Shown: one piece after another, positions 9,812 through 19,931 of the stretch
How positions within the stretch are numbered: position 1 is the first letter of the stretch
Layout: each line of letters begins with the position of its first letter
NCBI RefSeq assembly: GCF_009746715.1
Contig: NZ_VRKW01000007.1
Span: 184,252-248,251, forward strand
Length of the DNA stretch: 64,000 bases
Reading direction: 5' to 3'
DNA from: Ketobacter sp. MCCC 1A13808
GTDB taxonomy: Bacteria > Pseudomonadota > Gammaproteobacteria > Pseudomonadales > Ketobacteraceae
Notes under the pieces: generated by a model
What the model saw: only the letters and a program-made list of their open reading frames with translations
Databases searched by the model: none
What the model was told of the DNA's origin: nothing
Program-made: the position numbers and the translations under genes

Positions 9812-10279
9812 ATGCGCATTCGCCTGATCGCAGTGGGAACAAAAATGCCCGCCTGGGTAGACCAGGGATTCAATGAATACCAAAAGCGGCTAAACCAGGA
9901 TCTGACACTGGAGCTGACGGAAATCGCTGCGGGCAAGCGGGGCAAAAATGCCGACCTGGCGCGAATCACCGAAAAAGAAGGACAGCAAATGCTCGCGGCA
10001 ATCCATCCGCAAGATCATGTTATTACACTGGATGTACCCGGCAAACCGCACTCCACCGAATCCCTGTCTGAACGCCTCGAACTCCTTATGCACAGCGGCA
10101 AACACATTTCGCTGTTAATCGGGGGGCCGGAAGGCTTATCAACCCGATGTCGCCAGGCGGCGCAGGAAAGCTGGTCATTATCGGCGCTCACCCTACCCCA
10201 TCCGCTGGTACGAATTTTAGTGGCTGAACAACTTTATCGGGCCTGGTCGATTCTGAAAGGCCACCCTTACCACAGGTAA
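9812..10279 (+). CDS. rlmH: 23S rRNA pseudouridine-1915 N3-methyltransferase
   Basis: 155 residues, the standard length. This SPOUT-class enzyme methylates pseudouridine 1915 of 23S rRNA in assembled ribosomes. The SAM-binding knot motif LIGGPEGL and the C-terminal [20 protein letters not shown] with terminal HPYHR are all present. It follows rsfS by 12 bases and precedes mrdA by 14, so it is probably co-transcribed with both. Confidence 0.97.
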   Translation: MRIRLIAVGTKMPAWVDQGFNEYQKRLNQDLTLELTEIAAGKRGKNADLARITEKEGQQMLAAIHPQDHVITLDVPGKPHSTESLSERLELLMHSGKHISLLIGGPEGLSTRCRQAAQESWSLSALTLPHPLVRILVAEQLYRAWSILKGHPYHR

Positions 10280-10293
10280 CCGCACGGTTCATT

Positions 10294-12174
10294 ATGGCAA
10301 AGCCCATCACCTTAAAAGACTATTATCGGGAGACCCAGGTATTTGCCCGGCGTGCAGTGGTCTCTATTTTTCTGGTGATTCTATTCATCCTGCTATTAAT
10401 CACCCGGATGGTGTATCTGCAAGTACTGCAGTATGAAAAATACAGCAATCTATCGGATGAAAACCGGGTCACTATCGAACCAATTGCGCCCACTCGGGGT
10501 CTCATCGTTGATCGCAACGGTCAATTATTGGCGGACAACCGCCCCAGTTATGCGGTCAGCATCACCAAAGAGCTGTGCCCGGATATAGACGGTACTATTC
10601 AGGAGCTGAGTAAACTGGTGGCGCTGACGGACAGCCAGATAGACCGCTTTCACACCCGACTATCACAACGCCGCCGCCCTTTTACACCGGTAGCACTGAA
10701 ATTCAAACTCACGGAGCAGGAAATTGCAGTCATTGCGGTAAACCAACATTCTCTGCCTGGGGTCACCCTGGATGCCAATCTGGTGCGTCATTATCCCTTG
10801 GGAGAACCCTTGTCCCACGCTGTCGGCTATGTGGGCCGTATCAATGAGCGTGAATTAAAAAAGCTTAACGCTACCAATTACAGCGCCACAGAACACATCG
10901 GGAAAACCGGTATCGAGGCTTTCTACGAACCGCGCCTGCACGGCGAAGTCGGCTTTCAGACCATCGAAACAGATGCCCGCGGCCGCATTACCAAAGTACT
11001 TGAGCGCACCGACCCCGTGCCCGGCGATAATCTGCAACTGTTTATGGATCTGCCCACGCAACTGGCCTCGGTAAAAGCACTGGAAGGTCGGCGCGGCGCG
11101 GTTGTAGCCATGGACCCGACCACCGGCGGCATACTCGCTTTTGTCAGCGTGCCCGGCTTTGATCCGAACCTGTTTGTCACCGGTATTGATTACGCCACTT
11201 TTAACGACCTGAACACCTCCAAAGCCCGGCCGCTGTTTAACCGTGCCCTGCAAGGTCAATACCCTCCCGGCTCGACGATTAAACCGATTGTTGGCCTGGG
11301 CGGTGTCGACGGTGGCACCACCACCTGGCAATTTTCCCTTTATGATCCCGGCTTCTATCGGCTGGAAAACGACGCCCGCTACTATCGGGATTGGAAAAAA
11401 TGGGGCCACGGTGTTGTCGATCTGCACACCGCTATCGTTCAGTCCTGCGACACCTATTTTTATGATCTGGCATTCAAAATGGGCATCGACAAAATTCACG
11501 ATGTCATGGAACCGTTCGGCTTCGGCCATAAAAGCAAAATCGATCTGACCAGTGAGCGTCCCGGCCTGCTGCCTTCGCGATTCTGGAAAAAAGCCACCCG
11601 TAATATGGCTTGGTTTCCGGGTGAAACACTGATCACCGGCATAGGACAGGGCTACATGCTGGCGACACCCCTGCAATTGGCATTGTCCACTGCGATTCTG
11701 GCCAATCACGGAGTGCCGGTACAGCCGCGCATGGTTAAAGCCATCGGCGGCATTCCACAGCCCAAACCGGAGGCAGGCCCGGCGATCAAACTCAACCACC
11801 CGGAAAACTGGGACCGCATTATCCAGACCATGCGCGATGTGGTGCACAGCAAGCACGGCACAGCACGCAGCATCAGTAAAAACCTGACCGGTTATGACAT
11901 TGCCGGCAAAACCGGCACCGCCCAAGTGCTCGGCATCAAACAGGATGAGGAATACGACGCTGAAAAGCTCACGGAATGGCACCGGGATCACGCACTGTTC
12001 GTCGGCTTTGCACCGGTGGTCAACCCGCAAATCGCGGTAGCGGTACTGGTTGAAAACGGCGGTGGCGGCGGATCCACTGCCGCCCCGGTTGCACGTCAGG
12101 TCATGGATGCGTATTTCCATTCACTGGATGAAGATGCAGCCGTTCCTACTTCACGCGCGGTGCAACAACCATGA
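10294..12174 (+). CDS. mrdA: Penicillin-binding protein 2 (rod-shape transpeptidase)
   Basis: 626 residues. A single N-terminal membrane helix (about residues 20-45) anchors the protein. A PBP dimerisation domain follows, then the transpeptidase domain with active-site serine in GSTIKP (Ser327), SCD as the SxN-type motif, and the KTG motif in GKTGTAQV. It cross-links peptidoglycan during elongation together with RodA, whose gene overlaps it by four bases (ATGA). The beta-lactam target role follows from family knowledge. Confidence 0.97.
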   Translation: MAKPITLKDYYRETQVFARRAVVSIFLVILFILLLITRMVYLQVLQYEKYSNLSDENRVTIEPIAPTRGLIVDRNGQLLADNRPSYAVSITKELCPDIDGTIQELSKLVALTDSQIDRFHTRLSQRRRPFTPVALKFKLTEQEIAVIAVNQHSLPGVTLDANLVRHYPLGEPLSHAVGYVGRINERELKKLNATNYSATEHIGKTGIEAFYEPRLHGEVGFQTIETDARGRITKVLERTDPVPGDNLQLFMDLPTQLASVKALEGRRGAVVAMDPTTGGILAFVSVPGFDPNLFVTGIDYATFNDLNTSKARPLFNRALQGQYPPGSTIKPIVGLGGVDGGTTTWQFSLYDPGFYRLENDARYYRDWKKWGHGVVDLHTAIVQSCDTYFYDLAFKMGIDKIHDVMEPFGFGHKSKIDLTSERPGLLPSRFWKKATRNMAWFPGETLITGIGQGYMLATPLQLALSTAILANHGVPVQPRMVKAIGGIPQPKPEAGPAIKLNHPENWDRIIQTMRDVVHSKHGTARSISKNLTGYDIAGKTGTAQVLGIKQDEEYDAEKLTEWHRDHALFVGFAPVVNPQIAVAVLVENGGGGGSTAAPVARQVMDAYFHSLDEDAAVPTSRAVQQP

Positions 12175-13313
12175 GTCAGTCGGACTTTAAATATCAGCTG
12201 GATTCCTCGGCCCCGGTCACCCGCCGGGTCGGTATAATGCAGGCGATTCACCTGGACGCGCCACTGCTTGGCGGCCTGTTGGTTTTAATCACCGTGGGCT
12301 TGTTTGTACTCTACAGTGCCAGTGGTCAAAGCGTGGATACGATGTTGCGACAAATGGTGCGAATGGTCATCGGCTTTGCCGGTATGATGACGCTGGCGTT
12401 CATTCCGCCACGAGTCTACAAACGCTGGACACCCTGGTTGTTCGGCATCGGCATTTGTTTGCTCATCGGCGTTTTGGTCACCGGTACGGAAGCCAAAGGC
12501 GCACAACGCTGGCTCGCTATACCCGGTCTGGGGCGTTTTCAGCCTTCTGAAATAATGAAAGTCATTGTGCCCATGATGCTGTCTTGGTATCTGGCGGAAC
12601 GAGCATTGCCACCGGGCTGGAAACCGGTGGTGCTATCCACCATTTTGATTCTGATACCCACTTTACTCATTGCCAAACAACCGGACCTGGGCACCGCCAT
12701 CCTCATTGCCAGCTCCGGGCTGATCGTCTTGTTTCTGTCCGGTCTAAACTGGAAATACATTGCCGGTTTGTTTGCGGCGGCGATCCCGGCCGGCGGCGGC
12801 GTATGGATGGTGATGCACGATTATCAACGACAACGGGTGCTCACCTTTTTAAACCCTGAACTGGATCGATGGGGTTCAGGCTGGAATATAATGCAGTCCA
12901 AAACCGCCATTGGCTCCGGCGGCTGGGAAGGCAAGGGCTGGCTGCACGGTACGCAGGCCCACCTGGATTTTCTGCCGGAAAGTTCAACCGATTTTATTAT
13001 TGCCGTACTCGCAGAAGAATTCGGTTTGCTGGGCGTATGCGCCCTGCTGATGATCTATTTCGCCATTGTCGCCCGCGGCATCTATATCGCCATCAACGCG
13101 CAGGATACCTATTCGCGCCTGTTGGCCGGTTCTATTACGCTGACATTTTTTGTTTATGTATTCGTGAATATCGGTATGGTCAGTGGCATTCTGCCGGTGG
13201 TCGGCGTTCCGTTACCAATGGTCAGTTACGGCGGCACTTCCGTGGTTACCCTGATGGCCAGCTTTGGTATTCTGATGTCGATTCAGACCCATCGCAAATT
13301 ACTGGCGACCTAA
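12171..13313 (+). CDS. rodA: Peptidoglycan glycosyltransferase RodA
   Basis: 380 residues with about ten membrane helices, in the SEDS family. It polymerises glycan strands from lipid II during lateral growth in complex with PBP2. The SEDS signatures include RWLAIPGLGRFQPSEIMK, the KQPDLGTAIL stretch and the loop QSKTAIGSGGWEGKGW. The C-terminal GMVSGILPVVGVPLPMVSYGG is also typical. Its start overlaps mrdA by four bases, so translation is coupled. Confidence 0.97.
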   Translation: MSQSDFKYQLDSSAPVTRRVGIMQAIHLDAPLLGGLLVLITVGLFVLYSASGQSVDTMLRQMVRMVIGFAGMMTLAFIPPRVYKRWTPWLFGIGICLLIGVLVTGTEAKGAQRWLAIPGLGRFQPSEIMKVIVPMMLSWYLAERALPPGWKPVVLSTILILIPTLLIAKQPDLGTAILIASSGLIVLFLSGLNWKYIAGLFAAAIPAGGGVWMVMHDYQRQRVLTFLNPELDRWGSGWNIMQSKTAIGSGGWEGKGWLHGTQAHLDFLPESSTDFIIAVLAEEFGLLGVCALLMIYFAIVARGIYIAINAQDTYSRLLAGSITLTFFVYVFVNIGMVSGILPVVGVPLPMVSYGGTSVVTLMASFGILMSIQTHRKLLAT

Positions 13314-13350
13314 CTATTCATTCTTCAGATAAAGCAAGTGAGACCTGACT

Positions 13351-14412
13351 TTGACGCAAACTCTTTATCCAGCCCATTCCAGGCTTTTCTCCGGCATCCT
13401 TTCCGGCGCCTTTGCCACTGTAACCGGCGCGCTACTTTTGGCTTGCTCTCACGCGGTATCCGCGGCGGCCGACAGCAAGCAGTCTGAAAGCTATCTTCAT
13501 CACCCCAAGGCAGCGGCCTTTATCGAGGAGATCCGCACAGAGAAAGCGTACCCCGAAGCCAAACTCAAGGCGTTGCTGGCTTCAGCCCACCAGAGTCAAT
13601 CCATTTTGGAAGCCATCGCCCGCCCAGCGGAAAAAACCAAAACCTGGGCGGAGTACCGCCCCATCTTTATGACACAGGATCGAATCGACCAGGGTGTTGC
13701 TTTCTATCAGCAACACCAGGCGGTGTTTGAACGGGCTGAAAAGGAGTTTGGCGTATCACGCTATATCATTCTTGCCATTATCGGCGTTGAAACCCGTTAC
13801 GGAAAACACAAAGGCAATTATCGCGTCATCGATGCCTTGACCACGTTGGCCTTCGACTATCCGCCGCGCAGTCCGTTCTTTCGCAGTGAATTAAAACATT
13901 TTCTTCATCTGGAAAAAGAAGCGGGAATCGACTTGATGCAAGCCAAAGGCTCTTACGCCGGAGCAATGGGCTTTGGCCAGTTTATTTCCAGCAGCTATCG
14001 CCATTATGCCGTGGATTTTAATGACGACGGTCATCGCGATCTGATCAATGATCCGGTGGATGCCATCGGCAGCGTCGCCAATTATTTCAAGCAGCATGGC
14101 TGGAAAACGGGACAACCGGTGGTAAGTAAGGCTCAACTAAAAAAATCCACTGCAAAAACAGACAGCGTGATCAACCAGGCATTAAAACCAAAATTAACTA
14201 TACTTGAGCTTAAAAAGGCAGGGCTGATCCCCGACGACGCCTATGAGGACCGGTCTTTGGCTACCGCTATGCGTTTTGAAGGCGCACAGGGAACCGAATA
14301 CTGGATCGGGTTACAAAATTTTTACACCATCACTCGCTACAACCACAGCCCGCTCTATGCCATGGCCGTGTATCAATTGAGTGAAGCATTGAAACAACGG
14401 CTACCGAAATGA
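13351..14412 (+). CDS. mltB: Membrane-bound lytic murein transglycosylase B
   Basis: 353 residues from a TTG at 13351, followed by a signal peptide with LLLAC that could be a lipobox. The domain is SLT_2/family 103, which cleaves peptidoglycan to 1,6-anhydromuropeptides. The catalytic glutamate lies in IIGVETRYGKHKGN. Other family blocks are AFDYPPR, YAGAMGFGQFISSSY and DFNDDGHRDL. It follows rodA and overlaps rlpA, fitting a cell-wall elongation operon. No strong ribosome site precedes the TTG, so the exact start is uncertain. Confidence 0.93.
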   Translation: MTQTLYPAHSRLFSGILSGAFATVTGALLLACSHAVSAAADSKQSESYLHHPKAAAFIEEIRTEKAYPEAKLKALLASAHQSQSILEAIARPAEKTKTWAEYRPIFMTQDRIDQGVAFYQQHQAVFERAEKEFGVSRYIILAIIGVETRYGKHKGNYRVIDALTTLAFDYPPRSPFFRSELKHFLHLEKEAGIDLMQAKGSYAGAMGFGQFISSSYRHYAVDFNDDGHRDLINDPVDAIGSVANYFKQHGWKTGQPVVSKAQLKKSTAKTDSVINQALKPKLTILELKKAGLIPDDAYEDRSLATAMRFEGAQGTEYWIGLQNFYTITRYNHSPLYAMAVYQLSEALKQRLPK

Positions 14413-15245
14413 TGACGCCCACGTTCCGATCGTTTTTTCTAGTCTCGCTGCTACTTGCACTGGCGGCGTGCAGCAGCCAGGTTCCTGTGGCAACCGGTCC
14501 CTCCGGCGAGCAGGACAGCGCACCGTCACAGATATTGGATTGGCATAATATTCCGGATGCCGAACCAAAATGGGAGCCCCGTGCCCGTTACGGCAACCAC
14601 TCGCCTTATAAAGTATTCGGCAAAACGTATCACGTGTTGCCGTCGAGCAAAGGCTATAACGAAGTGGGCATCGGTAGCTGGTATGGCAAAAAGTTTGCTG
14701 GTCGCCCCACGTCAAGCCAGGAGCCCTATGACCCTTATGCCATGACGGCTGCACACAAATCACTACCGTTACCGAGCTATGTACGCGTCACCAATTTGGA
14801 TAACAACAAACAAATCGTGGTCCGGGTAAACGACCGCGGCCCGTTTCATGAAGGTCGTATCATCGATCTTTCTTATGCTGCCGCTCACAAAATTGGTTAT
14901 GCGAACAAGGGTACCGCACGGGTAAAAGTAGAAGTGATCGAACTGGAACGCGAGGCCATTACCCGCCCCACCCGCCCGGCTAACTACGTCGCGCCCGTGA
15001 ACGGGAACAAACAGAGTTATTATTTACAGGTCGGTGCTTTCCAGGATTTATCCACCGCGAAAAATCTGCGCCTGCAATTAATCGCATTGACCGCAGCACC
15101 CGTAGGAATTTATTCTCAATCCGACGCGCGCGAAAGCGCCATCCACCGCGTACGAATCGGCCCTTTCGCGTCGGAGAATGCAGCACAACAAGTCCAATAT
15201 GAGCTTCGCGAAACGGTATCCGACCCGTTATTGATCAAGAGATAA
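14409..15245 (+). CDS. rlpA: Septal ring lytic transglycosylase RlpA
   Basis: 278 residues. Lipoprotein signal with lipobox LAAC. The double-psi beta-barrel domain (about 85-180) contains GIGSWYGKKFAGRPTSS, YAMTAAHKSLPLPS and VRVNDRGPFHEGRIIDLS. A SPOR domain occupies about residues 195-275 (YYLQVGAFQ, RVRIGPFASENAAQ). SPOR binds denuded glycan at the septum; the barrel cleaves those strands in the Pseudomonas homologue. Its start overlaps the end of mltB by four bases. Confidence 0.95.
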   Translation: MMTPTFRSFFLVSLLLALAACSSQVPVATGPSGEQDSAPSQILDWHNIPDAEPKWEPRARYGNHSPYKVFGKTYHVLPSSKGYNEVGIGSWYGKKFAGRPTSSQEPYDPYAMTAAHKSLPLPSYVRVTNLDNNKQIVVRVNDRGPFHEGRIIDLSYAAAHKIGYANKGTARVKVEVIELEREAITRPTRPANYVAPVNGNKQSYYLQVGAFQDLSTAKNLRLQLIALTAAPVGIYSQSDARESAIHRVRIGPFASENAAQQVQYELRETVSDPLLIKR

Positions 15246-15263
15246 CAAATTGGTTGTGATACC

Positions 15264-16469
15264 ATGCGAAAAAACGGAACGACCAGAAAAAGACCCCTAT
15301 TGACCATGAAAATAATGACCAAATTGTACCTTGTTTGCTTTTCGCTACTCTTTACCTCCCTCATCAGTAGCGCCAGCTGGGCGGCGGCGCCCATCATTCC
15401 GTCTCCACCGCAACTGGCGGCGAAGTCCTGGTTGCTGATTGACGCCCAGACCGGCCACATTATTACCGAACACAATGCCGATGAACGGTTGCCCCCTGCC
15501 AGCCTCACCAAAATGATGACGGCGTATATTGCCTCTGAGCAGGTGATCAGCGGTAATATCAGTTACGACGACATGGTCCGGGTCAGTGAAAAGGCTTGGC
15601 GAAAACCAGGCTCTAAAATGTATATCCGCGAAGGCACGGACGTAAAATTGGAAGACCTGATGCGCGGCATCATTATCCAATCCGGTAACGATGCCAGTAT
15701 CGCAGTGGCCGAATACATTGCCGGCAGTGAAGATGCCTTTGCCGACTTAATGAATCAAACCGCTTATAGCCTGGGCATGAACAACAGCAATTTTAAAAAT
15801 GCCACCGGTTGGCCGGCAAAAGATCACTACACCACGGCCCGCGACTTGTCATTATTGGCAAAAGCCATCATCAATGATCACCCCGAAGACTATCCCATGT
15901 ACGCGGAAAAGGAGTTCACCTATAACGAAATCCGCCAACCCAATCGCAATAGTTTGCTGTGGCAAGACGATTCCGTAGATGGCATCAAGACCGGTCACAC
16001 CAAGGAAGCGGGCTATTGTCTGGTGTCCTCGGCCATAAAAGACGGTATGCGCCTGATCTCCGTTGTCATGGGTACTGAATCAGAAAAGGCCCGCTCCTCA
16101 GAAAGCCAGAAACTGATCACCTACGGCTTCCGCTTTTTTGAAACCGTGAAAAGCTACGACGCTAAACAGGAGTTGTTGGAGTCTGATATCTGGAAAGGCA
16201 GCGCCAACACCCTGAAACTGGGCACCGAAGAAGCCATCTGGTTGACGATTCCCCGTGGCAGTGCCGGCAGTATTACGACCGACCTGGAAGTACCCGAGCT
16301 GCTGGAGGCTCCGATCACCGAGGGCGAGAAAATCGGCACCATCAAGCTCACGCTGAATAATGAAACTGTTGCGACCAAGCCCCTGATCGCACTGGAAACC
16401 GTCGAAGAAGGCGGCCTGATCAAGCGCTTGTGGCATATGATCGTGTTATTGGTTAAAAGCTGGTTCTGA
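15264..16469 (+). CDS. dacA: D-alanyl-D-alanine carboxypeptidase (PBP5/6 type)
   Basis: 401 residues as drawn. A second in-frame ATG at 15306 gives a more usual signal-peptide start, and neither has a clear ribosome site. The signal peptide ends near SWA. Motifs of the penicillin-binding fold are SLTK (nucleophile serine), SGN and KTGHT. A C-terminal beta domain and an amphipathic tail (LWHMIVLLVKSWF) anchor it to the membrane. It trims the terminal D-Ala of pentapeptide stems. The position after rlpA and before ybeD-lipB is the Pseudomonas order. Confidence 0.95.
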   Translation: MRKNGTTRKRPLLTMKIMTKLYLVCFSLLFTSLISSASWAAAPIIPSPPQLAAKSWLLIDAQTGHIITEHNADERLPPASLTKMMTAYIASEQVISGNISYDDMVRVSEKAWRKPGSKMYIREGTDVKLEDLMRGIIIQSGNDASIAVAEYIAGSEDAFADLMNQTAYSLGMNNSNFKNATGWPAKDHYTTARDLSLLAKAIINDHPEDYPMYAEKEFTYNEIRQPNRNSLLWQDDSVDGIKTGHTKEAGYCLVSSAIKDGMRLISVVMGTESEKARSSESQKLITYGFRFFETVKSYDAKQELLESDIWKGSANTLKLGTEEAIWLTIPRGSAGSITTDLEVPELLEAPITEGEKIGTIKLTLNNETVATKPLIALETVEEGGLIKRLWHMIVLLVKSWF

Positions 16470-16577
16470 CCCACAAAGGGTTACAACCCGACCAATGCAG
16501 CCGCAATGCCGATAGCGTACAATGGCCGCATTGTTTGATCGATAAGTGCCTCCTAAGGCACAGAAATAGGTAATCAA

Positions 16578-16844
16578 ATGGGAATTCAGGAACATTTGTG
16601 GGATTTTCCCTGTGTCCACAGCGTAAAAATAGTCGGTCTATCGGAGTACCCCCTGGTGGATGTGGTAACCGAGGTTGTGTCACGCCACGCCCCGGATTTT
16701 GATCGCGCCAGCATCCGCGCCAGACAGAGTGGTGCCGGCAAATACACCGCGGTCACCGTGGACGTCCATTTCACCCATAAAGAACAAGTAGAAGCGCTCT
16801 TCCAGGAGCTGCACGAGCGGCCCGAAATTCATCTCACGCTTTAA
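16578..16844 (+). CDS. ybeD: DUF493 family protein YbeD
   Basis: 88 residues, the typical size. YbeD is a small ACT-like fold protein of unknown function, nearly always encoded between dacA and lipB. Conserved features are [11 protein letters not shown] near the N-terminus and the [20 protein letters not shown] core. A lipoate-related or allosteric role has been proposed for the family from context only. Confidence 0.92.
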   Translation: MGIQEHLWDFPCVHSVKIVGLSEYPLVDVVTEVVSRHAPDFDRASIRARQSGAGKYTAVTVDVHFTHKEQVEALFQELHERPEIHLTL

Positions 16845-16860
16845 CGCAAAAGCGACCATC

Positions 16861-17508
16861 ATGGACATCCTCTTCCGACATTTAGGGCTGCTGGACTACA
16901 CCACCACCTGGCGCGCGATGAAACAATTCACGGAGTCCAGAGGGCCGGGTGATAGCGATGAGATCTGGCTGCTGCAACACCCCCGTGTCTTCACTCAGGG
17001 GCAGGCCGGCAAAGCCGAGCATGTGTTGGCTGCGGGCGATATCCCGGTAATTCAGGTGGACAGAGGGGGGCAGGTCACCTATCACGGCCCCGGCCAATTG
17101 GTTGGCTATCTGATGATTGATCTGAGCCGGAAAAAATTAGGCGTCCGCCAACTCGTGAGCGATATTGAAAGCAGCCTGGTGGACACTCTGCAGGAATGGG
17201 ATATCGATTCGGCCCCCAGGGCAGACGCCCCCGGAGTCTATGCCGGAGATAAGAAAATTGCCTCACTGGGTCTGCGCATTCGCCATGGTCGATCGTTTCA
17301 TGGATTAGCCTTGAATGTCGACATGGACCTGGAGCCGTTTCAGCGCATCAACCCGTGCGGTTATCAAGGTCTGGCCATGACCCAGGTAAAAGATTTCAGT
17401 GAAAACCCGGATATGAGCCGGATTAGTCAACGATTAGCCCATTATTTGCAGGTCAACCTGGGATATAATGACGTCCACCACACAACCGAGCCGCGGTCCG
17501 CAGTATGA
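16861..17508 (+). CDS. lipB: Octanoyl-[acyl carrier protein]:protein N-octanoyltransferase
   Basis: 215 residues. LipB moves octanoate from ACP to the lipoyl domains of 2-oxo-acid dehydrogenases and Gcv[19 protein letters not shown], the catalytic lysine in [15 protein letters not shown], and the catalytic cysteine in [12 protein letters not shown] are all present. It starts 16 bases after ybeD and overlaps lipA by four bases, coupling transfer and sulfur insertion. Confidence 0.97.
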   Translation: MDILFRHLGLLDYTTTWRAMKQFTESRGPGDSDEIWLLQHPRVFTQGQAGKAEHVLAAGDIPVIQVDRGGQVTYHGPGQLVGYLMIDLSRKKLGVRQLVSDIESSLVDTLQEWDIDSAPRADAPGVYAGDKKIASLGLRIRHGRSFHGLALNVDMDLEPFQRINPCGYQGLAMTQVKDFSENPDMSRISQRLAHYLQVNLGYNDVHHTTEPRSAV

Positions 17509-18554
17509 GCCAACAGAACACCGACAACACCAGTAACACCCCTTCCTCGAAGCCGGCACTGGCTCAACGTAAAGTGGTGCAAGGTGAAAAGCTGCGTGGC
17601 GCCGACAAGGTTGCCCGCATACCGGTAAAAGTCATACCCACCAGTGACCTGCCTCGTAAGCCAGACTGGATCCGGGTAAGGGTACCCGCCAACGGCGAAG
17701 TGCAACGCATCAAAACGCTCCTGCGCGCGCAAAAGCTGCACACGGTTTGTGAAGAGGCTTCCTGCCCTAACCTGCCGGAATGTTTCGGCGGCGGCACTGC
17801 GACCTTTATGGTCATGGGCGATATCTGTACCCGGCGCTGCCCGTTCTGCGATGTCGCCCACGGACGCCCCAATGCACTGGACCCGGATGAACCTAAACAC
17901 CTGGCTGAATCCGTTGCGGCACTCAATCTTAAATACGTGGTGGTCACCTCGGTCGACCGCGATGACCTGCGCGATGGTGGAGCCGCCCATTTTGCCTCCT
18001 GCATCCGCGCCATCCGCGAATCCAGCCCCAATACCAAAATCGAAGTCCTGGTACCGGATTTTCGTGGCCGCATGGAAGTCGCTCTGGATTGTTTTGAAGC
18101 AGATCCACCGGATGTATTCAATCACAACCTGGAAAACGTGCCGCGCCTGTACAAGGCAATCCGTCCCGGCTCGGATTACCAGTGGTCTCTGGATTTGCTG
18201 AAACAATATAAAGATCGTATGCCTCAGGTGGCGACTAAATCCGGCCTAATGGTCGGCCTCGGCGAAACCAATGAGGAAGTCAAAACGGTGATGGAGGATT
18301 TACACCGCCACCGTGTGGATATGGTCACCATTGGCCAATACCTGCAACCGAGCAAACAACACAGCCCGGTTGACCGATTTGTTCACCCGGATGAATTTGA
18401 AGAATTTAAGCTATTTGGCGACCAGCTGGGGTTCCTGAATGTCGCCAGTGGCCCGCTGGTGCGTTCGTCTTATCATGCTGATCTGCAATTACGCGGTGAA
18501 GACGTCAACCAGGTACATAAGAACAGCCTCAAACCTGAGCAAAAACCGCATTAA
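17505..18554 (+). CDS. lipA: Lipoyl synthase
   Basis: 349 residues. A radical-SAM enzyme that inserts two sulfurs into protein-bound octanoyl groups. The auxiliary [4Fe-4S] cluster motif is [12 protein letters not shown]; the radical-SAM cluster motif is CTRRCPFC. The C-terminal RSSYHA segment provides the conserved serine ligand. The N-terminal extension of about 60 residues, rich in Ser/Asn/Lys, is longer than in E. coli. It overlaps lipB and closes the run that began at proA. Confidence 0.97.
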   Translation: MSQQNTDNTSNTPSSKPALAQRKVVQGEKLRGADKVARIPVKVIPTSDLPRKPDWIRVRVPANGEVQRIKTLLRAQKLHTVCEEASCPNLPECFGGGTATFMVMGDICTRRCPFCDVAHGRPNALDPDEPKHLAESVAALNLKYVVVTSVDRDDLRDGGAAHFASCIRAIRESSPNTKIEVLVPDFRGRMEVALDCFEADPPDVFNHNLENVPRLYKAIRPGSDYQWSLDLLKQYKDRMPQVATKSGLMVGLGETNEEVKTVMEDLHRHRVDMVTIGQYLQPSKQHSPVDRFVHPDEFEEFKLFGDQLGFLNVASGPLVRSSYHADLQLRGEDVNQVHKNSLKPEQKPH

Positions 18555-18578
18555 TTAAATTCGCATTAAGGCAATCCA

Positions 18579-19931
18579 ATGGAACAGACATTTGAGTCTC
18601 TGACTCATTGGTTGGCGTCACATCAAAATCTGATTCTGGTCGCGATTGCCATTATTTCCTTTGCCGAATCACTGGCGCTTGTGGGCATTTTGGTTCCGGG
18701 CATTGCCCTGCTATTTGCCGCGGCGGTCGCTGCAGGCTCTGTCCATATGCCGTTACCCGGAGTGCTGGCCGCCGGCTTTGTTGGTTCCATTCTCGGCGAT
18801 GGCATCAGTTTTCTGCTGGGCTATCACTATCACGGTTGGATCAGGCAACTCCCTCTGCTACGCAAACACCCCCAATGGATCGAAAAAGGCGAAGCCTTTT
18901 TTCGTCAATACGGATTAATGGGCATTGTTTTGGGCCGCTTTATTGGTCCCATTCGACCCGTAATGCCGCTGATAGCCGGCTTTATGCAAATGCCTCGCAG
19001 CCGTTTCTTTACCATCAACTTGATTTCCGCGCTGGCCTGGGCGCCAGCGTATCTGATGCCCGGCTATCTGGTGGGCGCCAGCCTGGAAGGACAACACGCA
19101 CTGTCCGCTCGCCATATCGGTTTTATTCTGGGTGCCTTGCTTTGCGGTTGGTTGCTGGCTCAGATTATCTGGTGGTTGCACCAGCGCATCGGCAACCGGC
19201 GCCAGAAAATTCTGCTGGCTCTGCTCACCACCGCCAGCTGCTGTGCACTGTTCATCATGGTGTCGCAGCTAATGCAACTGTCTGCCATCGTCGCACTCAA
19301 TCAGCAATTCGCCTTGTGGGCGGTTTCGTTACGACAAATCTGGCTGGATATCTTCTTTGTCGGGCTCACCCAAATCGGCTACCGGGACCCGATGATATTA
19401 TGGGCAGCCTGTGTCACGATGGCACTGGTCTGGCAACGCAATCTTTATGCAGCCGCGCTCTGGGTCGGCACACTGCTTTTCGGCCAACTCCTTCTGCGCG
19501 TGATGAAAAACGGTTTTGCCTGGCCCCGGCCACCGCTGGTTTCCAGTTTGCCTGAGTCGTACGCCTTTCCCAGTGGCCACACCACCATGGCCCTCGTGTT
19601 CCTGGGTACCCTAGCCATATTATGCCTGCCGGGCATTCCTCACCGCCGACAAAAAGCAGTGCTCAGCGGCGTTGCCATGCTGGTCATGACCGTCGCAGCA
19701 TCACGTTTGTATCTCACCGTCCATTGGCTAACGGATATCATCGGTGGCATTTTATTGGGCGGCATGGTTTTGGGGTTATTGTATACGTTAATTTTAAAAC
19801 AACCCTTTATCAGAGTACGCCCGTGGCCGGTAGTAATCGCCACCCTATTCGCCTGGATAGCCAGCCTGGGATATTGGGTGTTGCCGCATTTCACCGATAT
19901 TCTGCAACGATACCGTCCGTTAGCCGGATAA
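18579..19931 (+). CDS. DedA-PAP2 fusion membrane protein
   Basis: 450 residues, two membrane domains in one chain. Residues about 1-200 form a DedA/SNARE-associated domain (ESLALVGILVPG, GRFIGPIRPVMPLIAG). Residues about 250-420 form a PAP2 phosphatase with KNGFAWPRP, PSGHTT and SRLYLTVHWLTD, which together carry the conserved lysine, arginine and both histidines of the active site. DedA proteins act in lipid-carrier recycling and membrane homeostasis, and PAP2 enzymes dephosphorylate lipid phosphates. A fused flippase/phosphatase for undecaprenyl or phospholipid phosphates is plausible (inference). It ends convergent with the lipoprotein gene on the other strand, overlapping by 12 bases. Confidence 0.88.
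   Translation: MEQTFESLTHWLASHQNLILVAIAIISFAESLALVGILVPGIALLFAAAVAAGSVHMPLPGVLAAGFVGSILGDGISFLLGYHYHGWIRQLPLLRKHPQWIEKGEAFFRQYGLMGIVLGRFIGPIRPVMPLIAGFMQMPRSRFFTINLISALAWAPAYLMPGYLVGASLEGQHALSARHIGFILGALLCGWLLAQIIWWLHQRIGNRRQKILLALLTTASCCALFIMVSQLMQLSAIVALNQQFALWAVSLRQIWLDIFFVGLTQIGYRDPMILWAACVTMALVWQRNLYAAALWVGTLLFGQLLLRVMKNGFAWPRPPLVSSLPESYAFPSGHTTMALVFLGTLAILCLPGIPHRRQKAVLSGVAMLVMTVAASRLYLTVHWLTDIIGGILLGGMVLGLLYTLILKQPFIRVRPWPVVIATLFAWIASLGYWVLPHFTDILQRYRPLAG

Noticed and set aside
16494..16540. Terminator between dacA and ybeD
   Set aside because: CAATG/CATTG ends can pair, but the stem is interrupted and the T-run is short, so I do not list it.
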